Shown piece after piece: positions 35,105 through 42,760 of a stretch of DNA of 64,000 nucleotides. The notes under the pieces were generated by a model. It had not been told where the DNA came from and made no database searches. It saw only the letters and a list, made by a program, of their open reading frames with translations. Made by a program: the position numbers and the translations under genes. This stretch comes from a virus, in IMG/VR virus record IMGVR_UViG_3300031963_000068, positions 20,231-84,230 of that record; one strand, 5' to 3'. The stretch's first letter is position 1, and every line of letters starts with the position of its first letter.

Positions 35105-35779
35105 ATGATTTACGATTTGACCGGCTCAACTGTCTCAACCACCTATGGTAGGTTAGTTCAAGTAATACACGGTACACCAGAAACATATTATGATGGATTT
35201 GGCAACTTATTAGACTTAGGACCAGGAACTTATTCAATTGGACCAGTTGGTCCAACTGGTCCTACAGGCTCAAACGGTACATCAGTATATTGGGCTGGTA
35301 GTTGGGATGATATGATGTTATATAATTTTTATGATATAGTTTCATATAATGGCAACACATATCTCTGTATAAACTCTCTTACACCCGGTACAATGTATGA
35401 TTCACCAGATTTAGACCCAACAAATTGGATTTTAATGGCGGAAGGAATAATAGGACCAACTGGTCCACAAGGCGTTACTGGTAGTTCTGGATTTCATTCA
35501 GTGACTGGAGTGACAGCAGCATCTTACAGTATAACTTTAAATGATAACCCAACTCAATATTTCGGAATATCTCATTCTTCAACATCAGCCAATATAACTA
35601 TACCTAATTACACTTCCGATGGAAAGGTTGTAATTGTTAAAGATGAGTCAGGAAATGCTTCAATTTTTCCAATAACAGTAAATGCATCAAAGATTGACCA
35701 ATCAAATCAAGCTATAATTGCTTTAGATAATGGTTCAATCACTATGATGTGGAGAGTTAATACTTGGTGGATAATATAA
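35105..35779 (+). CDS. Short fibre/collar-like protein with collagen-like segments (224 aa)
   Basis: Two short collagen-like runs (GPVGPTGPTGSNG and GPTGPQGVTG) flank a module with YDIVSYNGNTYLCINS, which resembles the small chitin/carbohydrate-binding CBM5/12-type repeat frequent in phage tails. The C-terminal domain (STSANITIPNYTSDGKVVIV) is beta-rich. The Gly-Pro-Thr collagen style differs from the Gly-Thr-Ser style of the main fibre cluster. Cotranscribed with the next gene (16 nt). Confidence 0.6.
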   Translation: MIYDLTGSTVSTTYGRLVQVIHGTPETYYDGFGNLLDLGPGTYSIGPVGPTGPTGSNGTSVYWAGSWDDMMLYNFYDIVSYNGNTYLCINSLTPGTMYDSPDLDPTNWILMAEGIIGPTGPQGVTGSSGFHSVTGVTAASYSITLNDNPTQYFGISHSSTSANITIPNYTSDGKVVIVKDESGNASIFPITVNASKIDQSNQAIIALDNGSITMMWRVNTWWII

Positions 35780-35795
35780 AAATAATAAATAGATT

Positions 35796-37022
35796 ATGTC
35801 ATACTTATTTAGTAATACCTTTATTCCAAAAAACACAGACGCATTTGGAAGAACAAGAGTCTCTGAACCTTTTACATTATTTGATTCAAATCATAGATAT
35901 GCAGATAACCAATTATGGTCATCGACTACGGCAACAGGAGGAACAGCTACATTTAATTCCGCACAAGGACTAGTTGACTTAGCCGTAACCGCAGCATCAG
36001 GTTCTGAGGTTCTAAGAGAGACAACAAAAGTGTTTGCTTATCAGCCTGGTAAGAGTTTACTAGTATTAAACACGTTTGTAATGGAACCTGCTAAAACTAA
36101 CCTCAGACAAAGGGTTGGTTATTATGGATTATCTAACGGTTACTATTTAGAACAAGATAATACCACGGTAAGTTTTGTAGAGAGAAGCTTTGTTACAGGA
36201 GTAGTTGTAAATACTCCGGTTGTTCAGGCAAATTGGAATATCGACCCAATGAATGGTTCTGGACCTAGCGGAATCACACTTGATTTAACAAAGGCTCAGA
36301 TTCTTTTTATGGATTTAGAGTGGCTAGGAGTAGGAACAGTACGAATCGGTTTTGTAATAAATGGAGAATTTTACATTTGTCATAAGTTCCACCATGCTAA
36401 CTTAATTACTTCTACTTATATTACAACAGCATCTTTACCATTAAGATATGAGATAACAAACACAGGCGCTACAAGTGGGATAAGCACACTCAAGCAAATT
36501 TGCTCTACGGTTATATCTGAAGGTGGTTATACTCTTAGTGGACTACAGCAAGCAATCGGTATTCCTTTAACTGCTCCAAGAAACTTACCAATTGCTGGAA
36601 CATTTTATCCCATAGTAAGCATACGCCTTAAGGCATCTCCTGATCGTTTAGATGGTTTGATAATATGCACCGCAATTTCTGCAATGGCTACTACTACAGG
36701 ACATTACAACTGGCAACTAATTGCAAGCGGAACTACAACAGGTGGAACCTGGTTAAGCGCAGGAACAAACTCCTCTACAGAATATAATATCACAGGAACG
36801 AGTTTTACGGGAGGTAGAATACTTGCAAGTGGATTTTTTAGTGTGTCAAACCAAGGATCAACTCAAGTTGATATTCTTAAAGAGGCACTATTTAAGACAC
36901 AGCTTGAAAGAAACGGACTGACATCGACTCCATTTGAACTTACTATTGTAGTTGCTTCTGACGCTGGAGGCGGAGGAGGAAATGTTCTTGCATCAATGGA
37001 TTGGGAGGAAATAACTAGATAA
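35796..37022 (+). CDS. Phage structural/fibre protein of the widespread DAFGRxRVS type (408 aa)
   Basis: The N-terminus has TFIPKNTDAFGRTRVSEPFT, then LFDSNHRYADN, a motif I recognise from large-phage and algal-virus structural proteins. The rest is a beta-rich domain with few charged residues (ERNGLTSTPFELTIVVASDA). The sequence is visibly less AT-rich and less Lys-rich than its neighbours, which could mean transfer. The stop directly meets the convergent primase stop. Exact virion position unknown. Confidence 0.6.
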   Translation: MSYLFSNTFIPKNTDAFGRTRVSEPFTLFDSNHRYADNQLWSSTTATGGTATFNSAQGLVDLAVTAASGSEVLRETTKVFAYQPGKSLLVLNTFVMEPAKTNLRQRVGYYGLSNGYYLEQDNTTVSFVERSFVTGVVVNTPVVQANWNIDPMNGSGPSGITLDLTKAQILFMDLEWLGVGTVRIGFVINGEFYICHKFHHANLITSTYITTASLPLRYEITNTGATSGISTLKQICSTVISEGGYTLSGLQQAIGIPLTAPRNLPIAGTFYPIVSIRLKASPDRLDGLIICTAISAMATTTGHYNWQLIASGTTTGGTWLSAGTNSSTEYNITGTSFTGGRILASGFFSVSNQGSTQVDILKEALFKTQLERNGLTSTPFELTIVVASDAGGGGGNVLASMDWEEITR

Positions 37023-38219
37023 TTAAAGATATTTCAGACCATCAAATTTTTTGTTGTAATCAGTCTCCTCGGTATTTTTTTTCTTTTTTCTAAACTTTGG
37101 AATCCATTTGATATCTAAAATATCTTTTGAAAAGAATTTTTCAAGTTCTAATTTTTTATACGGATTATCGACTAAAGTAGATAATTTATTTATGTCTTTT
37201 ACCTTTGAGATTCTATGAAGTAATGAAAATGGATCTTGAGAGTTTTTTTTATCTACTATATCTTCAAATAATTTTTTCCATAGAAAAACAGGATATCCTT
37301 CTTTTATCTTTTCTTCAGATTTTTTATAACCAGCTTCATCGTTATCAAAAAAATATTGAATATCTAAATCATTATTTTCTAAAAATCTATAATCAGTATT
37401 AACTCCAACAAGGCCTATTGAATTTGGAAAAAATAATGAATCTAAATAACCTTCAAAGACGGTAATAGTTTTAGAAAAATCTACGTTTAAAATATTAAAG
37501 TAATAAGAAAGTTTATTGTAAACTACTAATTGATTTATATCCATTTCTACATCATTATCTTTTCCGATGTTTATCCACTCTAAAAGGTTTTCATAATTAT
37601 AAATCTTAAACATTCTACGTTTACCCTCTTTCAAATTTCTTATTTGAAGACCTAAAACTTTAGTATCTCTTCTATTTAACATCACAATTATCCACTCAGC
37701 CTCATCTTCATTCTTCCAATATTTAGCTTGATAAATATTTTTATGAAATTCAACAGGAATTCCTCGACCTAGAAGATATTTGTAAACACCACCGTTTACT
37801 TGTATTGGTTTAAAATCCGATATCGGAGTTAAATCTTGTGAAAAAACTCTTTCTAATTCTGATAAGTCTATAAGATCATCAAATTTAGCATCAACAAAAT
37901 CACCCTCATAATCAGAATACGTCATAACACTATTCAAGTGTTCAATCATTTCTAATTTTTTATCAGGGTCTATTTGTTCGTTAAAATCCTTACATATTCT
38001 ATCAATTGTAGTTTTTTTATCACAATTAAAACAAATATAAATAAGTCGATTTAAGTAAAGATTTCCTCTTTTTGCATGTTTGTTTTTATGACTATCACCA
38101 CAATAAGGACAAGCAACATTGAATCTATCATTATAGTCCATAATTTTTCTTTTATGACTATCTGAAAATTCTTTGTTTAAAATCTTTTGTAAAATGTCTT
38201 TTATATAAATCTTATCCAT
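37023..38219 (-). CDS. 61: DNA primase with zinc ribbon and Toprim domain (398 aa)
   Basis: Makes RNA primers for the lagging strand. Zinc ribbon: CPYCGDS (about residues 37-43) and CFNC (63-66). Toprim: TVFEGYLDSLFF with Glu at about 256, and FFDNDEAG with Asp at 292 and 294. Overall layout fits DnaG/T4 gp61 type primases, without a helicase domain. I chose the ATG at 38219; the longer frame starts with TTG and crosses the promoter box. A two-codon ATG-TAA minigene overlaps the start as TAATG. Confidence 0.8.
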   Translation of the reverse strand: MDKIYIKDILQKILNKEFSDSHKRKIMDYNDRFNVACPYCGDSHKNKHAKRGNLYLNRLIYICFNCDKKTTIDRICKDFNEQIDPDKKLEMIEHLNSVMTYSDYEGDFVDAKFDDLIDLSELERVFSQDLTPISDFKPIQVNGGVYKYLLGRGIPVEFHKNIYQAKYWKNEDEAEWIIVMLNRRDTKVLGLQIRNLKEGKRRMFKIYNYENLLEWINIGKDNDVEMDINQLVVYNKLSYYFNILNVDFSKTITVFEGYLDSLFFPNSIGLVGVNTDYRFLENNDLDIQYFFDNDEAGYKKSEEKIKEGYPVFLWKKLFEDIVDKKNSQDPFSLLHRISKVKDINKLSTLVDNPYKKLELEKFFSKDILDIKWIPKFRKKKKNTEETDYNKKFDGLKYL

Positions 38220-38224
38220 TACAT

Positions 38225-38236
38225 GATATATTGTCA
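38225..38236 (-). promoter_or_regulatory. Phage promoter box TGACAATATATC
   Basis: Directly abuts an ATG-TAA minigene (38224-38219), whose stop overlaps the primase ATG. Confidence 0.4.
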
Positions 38237-38280
38237 AAACTATTAGGAGTTTTAATATAAAATAACTATATTTGTTTATT

Positions 38281-38517
38281 ATGACACTAAAAGAACTATA
38301 CGAATCAAACGTTGATGTAAAAGAATCTCAAATCCCAGAAGAATGGAAAGAAAGTTTCAATAAATTTATCTTTGGTTCTACCTGTCTTGCTGAGACAAAT
38401 GAAGATGGTACTATAAAAGAATTTATTTACTATGCTTGTGATTTTAGATCATGGTATTTCCAAAATAAAGAAGCGATTGAAAGAGATATCAAAATAGACC
38501 AAATAACTAACAAATAA
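38281..38517 (+). CDS. Unknown small protein (78 aa)
   Basis: I chose the ATG at 38281 (MTLKELYESNVDVKESQIPE); the TTG at 38272 would add three residues. Contains EEWKESFNKFIFGSTCLAET, then EFIYYACDFRSWYFQNK, an acidic small fold. Not recognised. Followed by a terminator. Confidence 0.5.
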   Translation: MTLKELYESNVDVKESQIPEEWKESFNKFIFGSTCLAETNEDGTIKEFIYYACDFRSWYFQNKEAIERDIKIDQITNK

Positions 38518-38550
38518 AAAAGTCCTCTTATTTAGAGGACTTTCTTTTTT
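38516..38550. terminator. Bidirectional rho-independent terminator
   Basis: AAAGTCCTCT, TATTT loop, AGAGGACTTT, with flanking A and T runs, between convergent genes. It overlaps the end of the HAD gene. Confidence 0.8.
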
Positions 38551-39595
38551 TATCTTTTAAAATTTCTTTTGAATTTTTAGCTAAATATTGTACTTGTTTT
38601 CTGAATTGATTATAAAAATCATCCTGCCTATTTAAACCACCACTTGGATTTAATCTATTAGTCATATTTCCAAATTGAGTACAAGTAAGTACTGAACTTT
38701 CTAGTCCAGGTGTTTGATGTGATGTCTCAGTTAAACCCATCATCGTTACTTTTTTAGTAATATTTTCAGGGTCTTTAGTACCCTTAACAACAAACTTTAT
38801 TATGTTCGGGAATTCTTCATGATTCAATTTATCAGCTAACTCCTCAATATGCGCAACATTACCTAAATCATCATCAGAAAAACCTATCATGGCCTTCATG
38901 CCTAATTGACCAGCAAATCTATCAACTTTTGACTTAAACAAAAGTAAGGCTTCTTCTTTAGCCTTTTCAGGATTATCTGGTGTACCACCTCTTGATGGTG
39001 CCGAAACTCCGATAAAATCACAATTGTCTAAATACAATTTTATCAATTCATTCTGTGATGGAACCCCTTTAAGAATTCTTTCTCTGTCAGTAGAAATATC
39101 ATAGAAGTAGGAAAATTTAAGTAAGTTATTATACATACTAAAAAGTTGTTCTTCCGAAAGAACATTATCAATAATCCATTCTGTGCCTATTCTCATAGTT
39201 TCGGGCTCATGACCACGAGCTGTAATAATCGCAAAAAGAGAACCGTTTGATAAACACTCTATAAAATCATCCCAAGCAGGAGCAAATCTATTAGCAGAAA
39301 TTGCTTTTTTTACATCCTCTAAAAAGACTTGACCACCCAAAGGTCCTGTATCTCTGAAGTTAGCAAATGCTTCATCAGCACTTTGATTCAAATATCGGTA
39401 ATTTTCTTTATCATTTCTTACCTCAGCAAACTCTGCAGTTGATACATCTGTTGGTATCCATTGTTCTCCAACTTTTTTCTCAAGTCTAATCATAGTTGGC
39501 ATTCTTAGAATATTATCATCCCAATCAAATGCGTAATATAATAAAATATTAGAATCGCTATTTTCCGATATAAACTGATTAAATCTTGATATCAT
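38528..39595 (-). CDS. Tagged HAD-superfamily phosphatase (355 aa)
   Basis: HAD motifs: DWDDN at residues 24-28 (nucleophile Asp24, acid/base Asp26), T125 in FAIITARGHEP, and DDD at 241-243 in IGFSDDDLGN. These support a phosphohydrolase acting on a small phosphorylated substrate or a nucleic-acid end. The start MISRFNQFISENSD at 39595 is one of four best tag matches, with possible cleavage after ISE. A longer frame from 39853 would add 86 Lys-rich residues that are only the shadow of the acidic gene 39600-39947. The real gene lies 4 nt after that gene. Confidence 0.75.
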   Translation of the reverse strand: MISRFNQFISENSDSNILLYYAFDWDDNILRMPTMIRLEKKVGEQWIPTDVSTAEFAEVRNDKENYRYLNQSADEAFANFRDTGPLGGQVFLEDVKKAISANRFAPAWDDFIECLSNGSLFAIITARGHEPETMRIGTEWIIDNVLSEEQLFSMYNNLLKFSYFYDISTDRERILKGVPSQNELIKLYLDNCDFIGVSAPSRGGTPDNPEKAKEEALLLFKSKVDRFAGQLGMKAMIGFSDDDLGNVAHIEELADKLNHEEFPNIIKFVVKGTKDPENITKKVTMMGLTETSHQTPGLESSVLTCTQFGNMTNRLNPSGGLNRQDDFYNQFRKQVQYLAKNSKEILKDKKRKSSK

Positions 39596-39599
39596 AAAT

Positions 39600-39947
39600 T
39601 TATTTCTTTGATTTCTTATTGATAAAAGATTGAAAAGATTCAAGTGCAGCAGGTTCTCTAACTTCTTCTTCACCTTCTTCCATTTCTTCTTCACCTTCTT
39701 CCATTTCTTCTTCAAAGTCATCACCTTCTTCTGACTCATCATCAAAGTCTTCTTCTTCATCTTGACCAAATTCGTCAAAATCTTGAACTTCTTCAGCATC
39801 ATCGTCTTCATCTTGACCTTGACCTTCTTCAACTTCAATAGAGAATTCTTCAACTACTTCGTCATCTTTCTCAGCTTTAACAGAAATGACACCGTTTGCG
39901 AATTCAATTTCTATTTCATATCCTTCTATTTCAACTTTAGTTTTCAT
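39600..39947 (-). CDS. Very acidic protein (115 aa)
   Basis: The N-terminal 45 residues are a small beta unit (MKTKVEIEGYEIEIEFANGV). Residues 46-95 are almost all Asp/Glu, with a short repeat (EEEMEEGEEEMEEGEEE). The C-terminus, ALESFQSFINKKSKK, is basic and contains an F-x-x-F-I pattern like the tag. Strongly acidic small proteins occur in T4-like prohead cores (gp67), which is a possible but unproved comparison. Cotranscribed with the HAD gene. Confidence 0.6.
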   Translation of the reverse strand: MKTKVEIEGYEIEIEFANGVISVKAEKDDEVVEEFSIEVEEGQGQDEDDDAEEVQDFDEFGQDEEEDFDDESEEGDDFEEEMEEGEEEMEEGEEEVREPAALESFQSFINKKSKK

Positions 39948-39966
39948 AAATTAATAATTTTTTTTA

Positions 39967-39978
39967 TTATATATTAAA
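39967..39978 (-). promoter_or_regulatory. Phage promoter box TTTAATATATAA
   Basis: 19 nt before the ATG at 39947. Confidence 0.5.
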
Positions 39979-40041
39979 AACTAAAATTCACTTTTAAAAC
40001 TATTTTCTAAATTCAAATAAAATAAAAAACTATAATAATTT

Positions 40042-40698
40042 ATGCAAAAAGACTTTGAAAAATATTTAATCAGTAAAAATATATCTAGTGTTTATTCCAA
40101 TGATTATTTCAAAAAAATTCAAAAAAATAGTTCACATTTCTTAGATACTAATGGTCTACCTTTTGATATTTTTTCCAAACTATTAGAAGACAGAATAATT
40201 TTCCTATCAACCGATATTGATGATTACATATGTAACTTAATAAAAGCTCAGCTTTTATATTTAGAAATGGAAAGCGATGACGATATTTCTATCTATATTG
40301 ATAGTGGAGGAGGTTCTGTTTATTCCGGACTTGGTTTATTAGACGTTATGGATTTTGTTAAGCCTGATATTGCAACAGTCAATACAGGATTAGCAGCTTC
40401 AATGGCCGCTGTAATTTTATGTTCTGGTACAAAAGGAAAAAGAAAAGCACTAAAACGTAGTAGAACAATGATACATCAACCATTAACATATGGTGGTTGG
40501 ATGCAACAAGCTTCGGATGTAGAAATTGAAGCAAAGGAAATGAATACTTTGAAAAAAGAATTATATGAAATCATATCTGATAGAACAGGACAAACTTATG
40601 ACAGAGTTTATAAAGATGGTGACAGAGATTACTGGATGTCTGCAATTGATGCAAAAAAATACGGTATGATTGATGAAATTGTAGTTAAAAGAAAATAA
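40042..40698 (+). CDS. clpP: ClpP-type serine protease (218 aa)
   Basis: ClpP forms tetradecameric chambers that degrade proteins fed by a Clp ATPase. The triad is complete: Ser120 in TGLAASMAA, His145 in RTMIHQP, and Asp196 in RDYWMSA. The spacing Ser-His of 25 residues equals that of E. coli ClpP (Ser97-His122). The oxyanion/glycine loop IDSGGGSVYSG (86-96) is also intact. A 40-residue N-terminal extension precedes the core. No Clp ATPase is in the window, so it may work with a host ATPase or on a virion precursor. Transcribed alone and closed by a terminator. Confidence 0.9.
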   Translation: MQKDFEKYLISKNISSVYSNDYFKKIQKNSSHFLDTNGLPFDIFSKLLEDRIIFLSTDIDDYICNLIKAQLLYLEMESDDDISIYIDSGGGSVYSGLGLLDVMDFVKPDIATVNTGLAASMAAVILCSGTKGKRKALKRSRTMIHQPLTYGGWMQQASDVEIEAKEMNTLKKELYEIISDRTGQTYDRVYKDGDRDYWMSAIDAKKYGMIDEIVVKRK

Positions 40699-40730
40699 AA
40701 AAAACCCACTTTGAAAGTGGGTTTTTTTTA
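40699..40730. terminator. Bidirectional rho-independent terminator
   Basis: AAACCCACTTT and AAAGTGGGTTT with flanking A and T runs, between the convergent clpP and the basic protein gene. Confidence 0.85.
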
Positions 40731-41003
40731 TTCTCCTTTCTTCTTAGAAGGCTTTTTAGCTTTAGGCTTTGACTCACCTTCAACTTTCTTTTGTGATTTA
40801 GGTTTCACTTCAGTAGTTTCTGGTTTTGTTTTTTTCACCTTAGCCTTGATTTCTTTAGCAGTTACTTTTTCTTCAACTTTTGGAGCCTCAACTTTTTCAA
40901 CTTTTGGAGCCTCAACTTTAGCAACTACCTCAACTTCTTTAGTGACAACAACTTCTTCCTTCTTCCCACTAAACAAATTTTTAAAAAACGATACTATACT
41001 CAT
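40728..41003 (-). CDS. Histone-H1-like Lys/Ala/Pro/Glu protein (91 aa)
   Basis: An amphipathic N-terminus (MSIVSFFKNLFSGKKEE) is followed by low-complexity sequence with a VEAPKVEKVEAPKVEEKV repeat and a Lys/Pro-rich tail (KPKAKKPSKKKGE). This resembles H1-type tails and could bind DNA or be a disordered linker. The plus-strand frame over the same bases is a shadow. The promoter box lies 17 nt upstream. Confidence 0.6.
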   Translation of the reverse strand: MSIVSFFKNLFSGKKEEVVVTKEVEVVAKVEAPKVEKVEAPKVEEKVTAKEIKAKVKKTKPETTEVKPKSQKKVEGESKPKAKKPSKKKGE

Positions 41004-41020
41004 GACTATAATTATTTTTT

Positions 41021-41032
41021 ATTATATATCAT
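41021..41032 (-). promoter_or_regulatory. Phage promoter box ATGATATATAAT
   Basis: 17 nt before the ATG at 41003. Confidence 0.4.
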
Positions 41033-41093
41033 AAACAAAACACTCCCTATTTAAAAAACCACAAAAAAATTAAGGTTTAAACAAAAATCCTTA

Positions 41094-41105
41094 TTTTATA
41101 TATAA
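41094..41105 (+). promoter_or_regulatory. Phage promoter box TTTTATATATAA
   Basis: 2 nt before an ATG-AGA-TGA minigene (41108-41116) that overlaps the uvsW ATG at 41113. Confidence 0.5.
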
Positions 41106-41112
41106 TCATGAG

Positions 41113-42729
41113 ATGAAGTTTAGATATGATAAACAGTCGGAAGAGCTTGTGGTTACAGAGGCAACCAGAACAGAATATCACCAGTTAGATTTGTGGCTGA
41201 CTAGACATGTTAAGGGCTATAGATTTATGCCCGCATTTAAAATGGGTGTTTGGAATGGACAACAAACTTATTTCAAAAATGGAAAAATTAATTTAGGTCT
41301 TTGGAAAGAAGCACTAAAAGGCTGTCAAGAAATAGGCTCACCTTTTTTTATGGAAAACAAAATTGATTTTCCAATAAACAGAGATGTAACTTTAGAAAAG
41401 GTGCAAGAGTTCTGTAAAGAGTTTTTTAAATTTCATAAAGTAAGAACTAAATCCGGAGAATGGATTCAATTTATGCCTTATGATCATCAGATTGAATCGG
41501 CATATAAAATCCTAAAAAATAGATACTGCATGGCAGAAGTTGCCACATCAGGTGGTAAATCTTTAATCATATCAATTGTTATGTTCTATACTCTAAAACA
41601 CATACAACCAGATGCAAAAATTTTAATTATCGTTCCATCAATAACTCTCGTAACACAATTCTACGACAATATAATTGAATATAATTGGGGTATAAACACC
41701 TTAACTGAAATGAGAGAAAAAAAAATTGATTCAGTATTAAATCCAGATGCAAAATATTCACCATGTGATGTTAGAGTAGAAGAAATTATGTCCGAAAGAC
41801 CAAGAAAACATTCAGGTACTCAAGACGCTAATATTTACATCGGAACTTACCAATCTCTTGAAAAATGGCCAAAAGAATTTTTTCAACAATTTCACACGGT
41901 TGTAACCGACGAGGCACACGGTGCAAAAGCAAAAACAATTACAACAATTTTACAAAAAACTTTTAAACATGCTTATTGTAGATTCGGTGTGTCAGGTACC
42001 TTTCCAGATGATGATAGTTGTGAGATTCTTACTATACAATCTGTCTTAGGTCCAAAAATTACCGAGGTTTCAGCAAATGAATTAAAAGAAAAAGGTATCA
42101 TAACGCCTATGGATATAAAAGTTGTTTTGATGAACCACGATGATATTGATTTTGATTCAAGAATTAAGGAGATAAGAAAGGGTGGTTATGGAAAAGAAGC
42201 GTTTGAAATAGAAAAGGACTACATTCACATTTCCGACAAAAGACTTGAATTTATAAAAAAAATAGTTGAGAAATGCGATACAAATACTCTACTACTTTTT
42301 CACACTATAGACTATGGTCAAACTATCTTTAATAAACTTTCTAAAGAAATAAAAGATAAAGACTTTTTTTATATAGATGGTGAAATTTCCGGAAAAAAGA
42401 GAGAAGAAATAAAAAAACAAATGGATTCAACTGAAGGAAATGTAAAAGTTTTAGTTGCATCATATGGTACGTTATCTACAGGAGTCTCAATTAACGCTAT
42501 TTTTAATGTAATATTTGCAGATTCTTTCAAATCCGAACAAATAATTATACAATCTATAGGTAGGGCACTTAGATTACATTCGGATAAAAAGAAAGCTAAT
42601 ATTTTTGACTTAGTAGATGTATATAATTCGGAAAATTTTAATAATATATTATTTAGACACTTTAAAGAAAGAGAAAAGTTTTATATAAAAAGAAGCTATC
42701 CATATAAAATCATAAAGATAAATTTGTAG
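41113..42729 (+). CDS. uvsW: UvsW-type SF2 helicase (538 aa)
   Basis: T4 UvsW unwinds R-loops and branched DNA and shifts replication from origin- to recombination-dependent. N-terminal UvsW domain (FMPAFKMGVWNGQ, about residues 38-50), Walker A ATSGGKS at 144-150, DEAH box at 266-269, motif III VSGTF, and motif VI QSIGRALRLHSDKKKANIFD near the end. Length is close to T4 UvsW (503 aa). A two-codon minigene ATG-AGA-TGA overlaps the start as ATGA. It pairs functionally with the UvsY-like gene at 23.6 kb. Confidence 0.9.
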   Translation: MKFRYDKQSEELVVTEATRTEYHQLDLWLTRHVKGYRFMPAFKMGVWNGQQTYFKNGKINLGLWKEALKGCQEIGSPFFMENKIDFPINRDVTLEKVQEFCKEFFKFHKVRTKSGEWIQFMPYDHQIESAYKILKNRYCMAEVATSGGKSLIISIVMFYTLKHIQPDAKILIIVPSITLVTQFYDNIIEYNWGINTLTEMREKKIDSVLNPDAKYSPCDVRVEEIMSERPRKHSGTQDANIYIGTYQSLEKWPKEFFQQFHTVVTDEAHGAKAKTITTILQKTFKHAYCRFGVSGTFPDDDSCEILTIQSVLGPKITEVSANELKEKGIITPMDIKVVLMNHDDIDFDSRIKEIRKGGYGKEAFEIEKDYIHISDKRLEFIKKIVEKCDTNTLLLFHTIDYGQTIFNKLSKEIKDKDFFYIDGEISGKKREEIKKQMDSTEGNVKVLVASYGTLSTGVSINAIFNVIFADSFKSEQIIIQSIGRALRLHSDKKKANIFDLVDVYNSENFNNILFRHFKEREKFYIKRSYPYKIIKINL

Positions 42730-42746
42730 CGGGTAGTTTGACTATC

Positions 42747-42758
42747 AGAATATATAGT
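42747..42758 (+). promoter_or_regulatory. Phage promoter box AGAATATATAGT
   Basis: 2 nt before the ATG at 42761; probably drives the baseplate genes 42761-47916. Confidence 0.45.
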
Positions 42759-42760
42759 TT

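Noticed and set aside
39596-39853. 86-residue Lys-rich N-terminal extension of the HAD protein
   Set aside because: It is the out-of-frame reading of the acidic gene 39600-39947. The ATG at 39595 gives a tag-like start and normal spacing.
39600-39947. Calling the acidic protein a gp67 prohead core protein
   Set aside because: Only the charge and size agree; no gp21/gp22/gp23-type genes are near, so it was left unnamed.
40711-41034. Plus-strand frame rich in Ser/Thr/Phe opposite the H1-like gene
   Set aside because: Mirror of the Lys/Glu/Ala/Pro repeats; no start context, and it would begin inside the terminator after clpP.
41004-41112. Very AT-rich stretch considered as a replication origin
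   Set aside because: It is explained by two divergent promoter boxes; no repeats or helicase/primase sites are visible.
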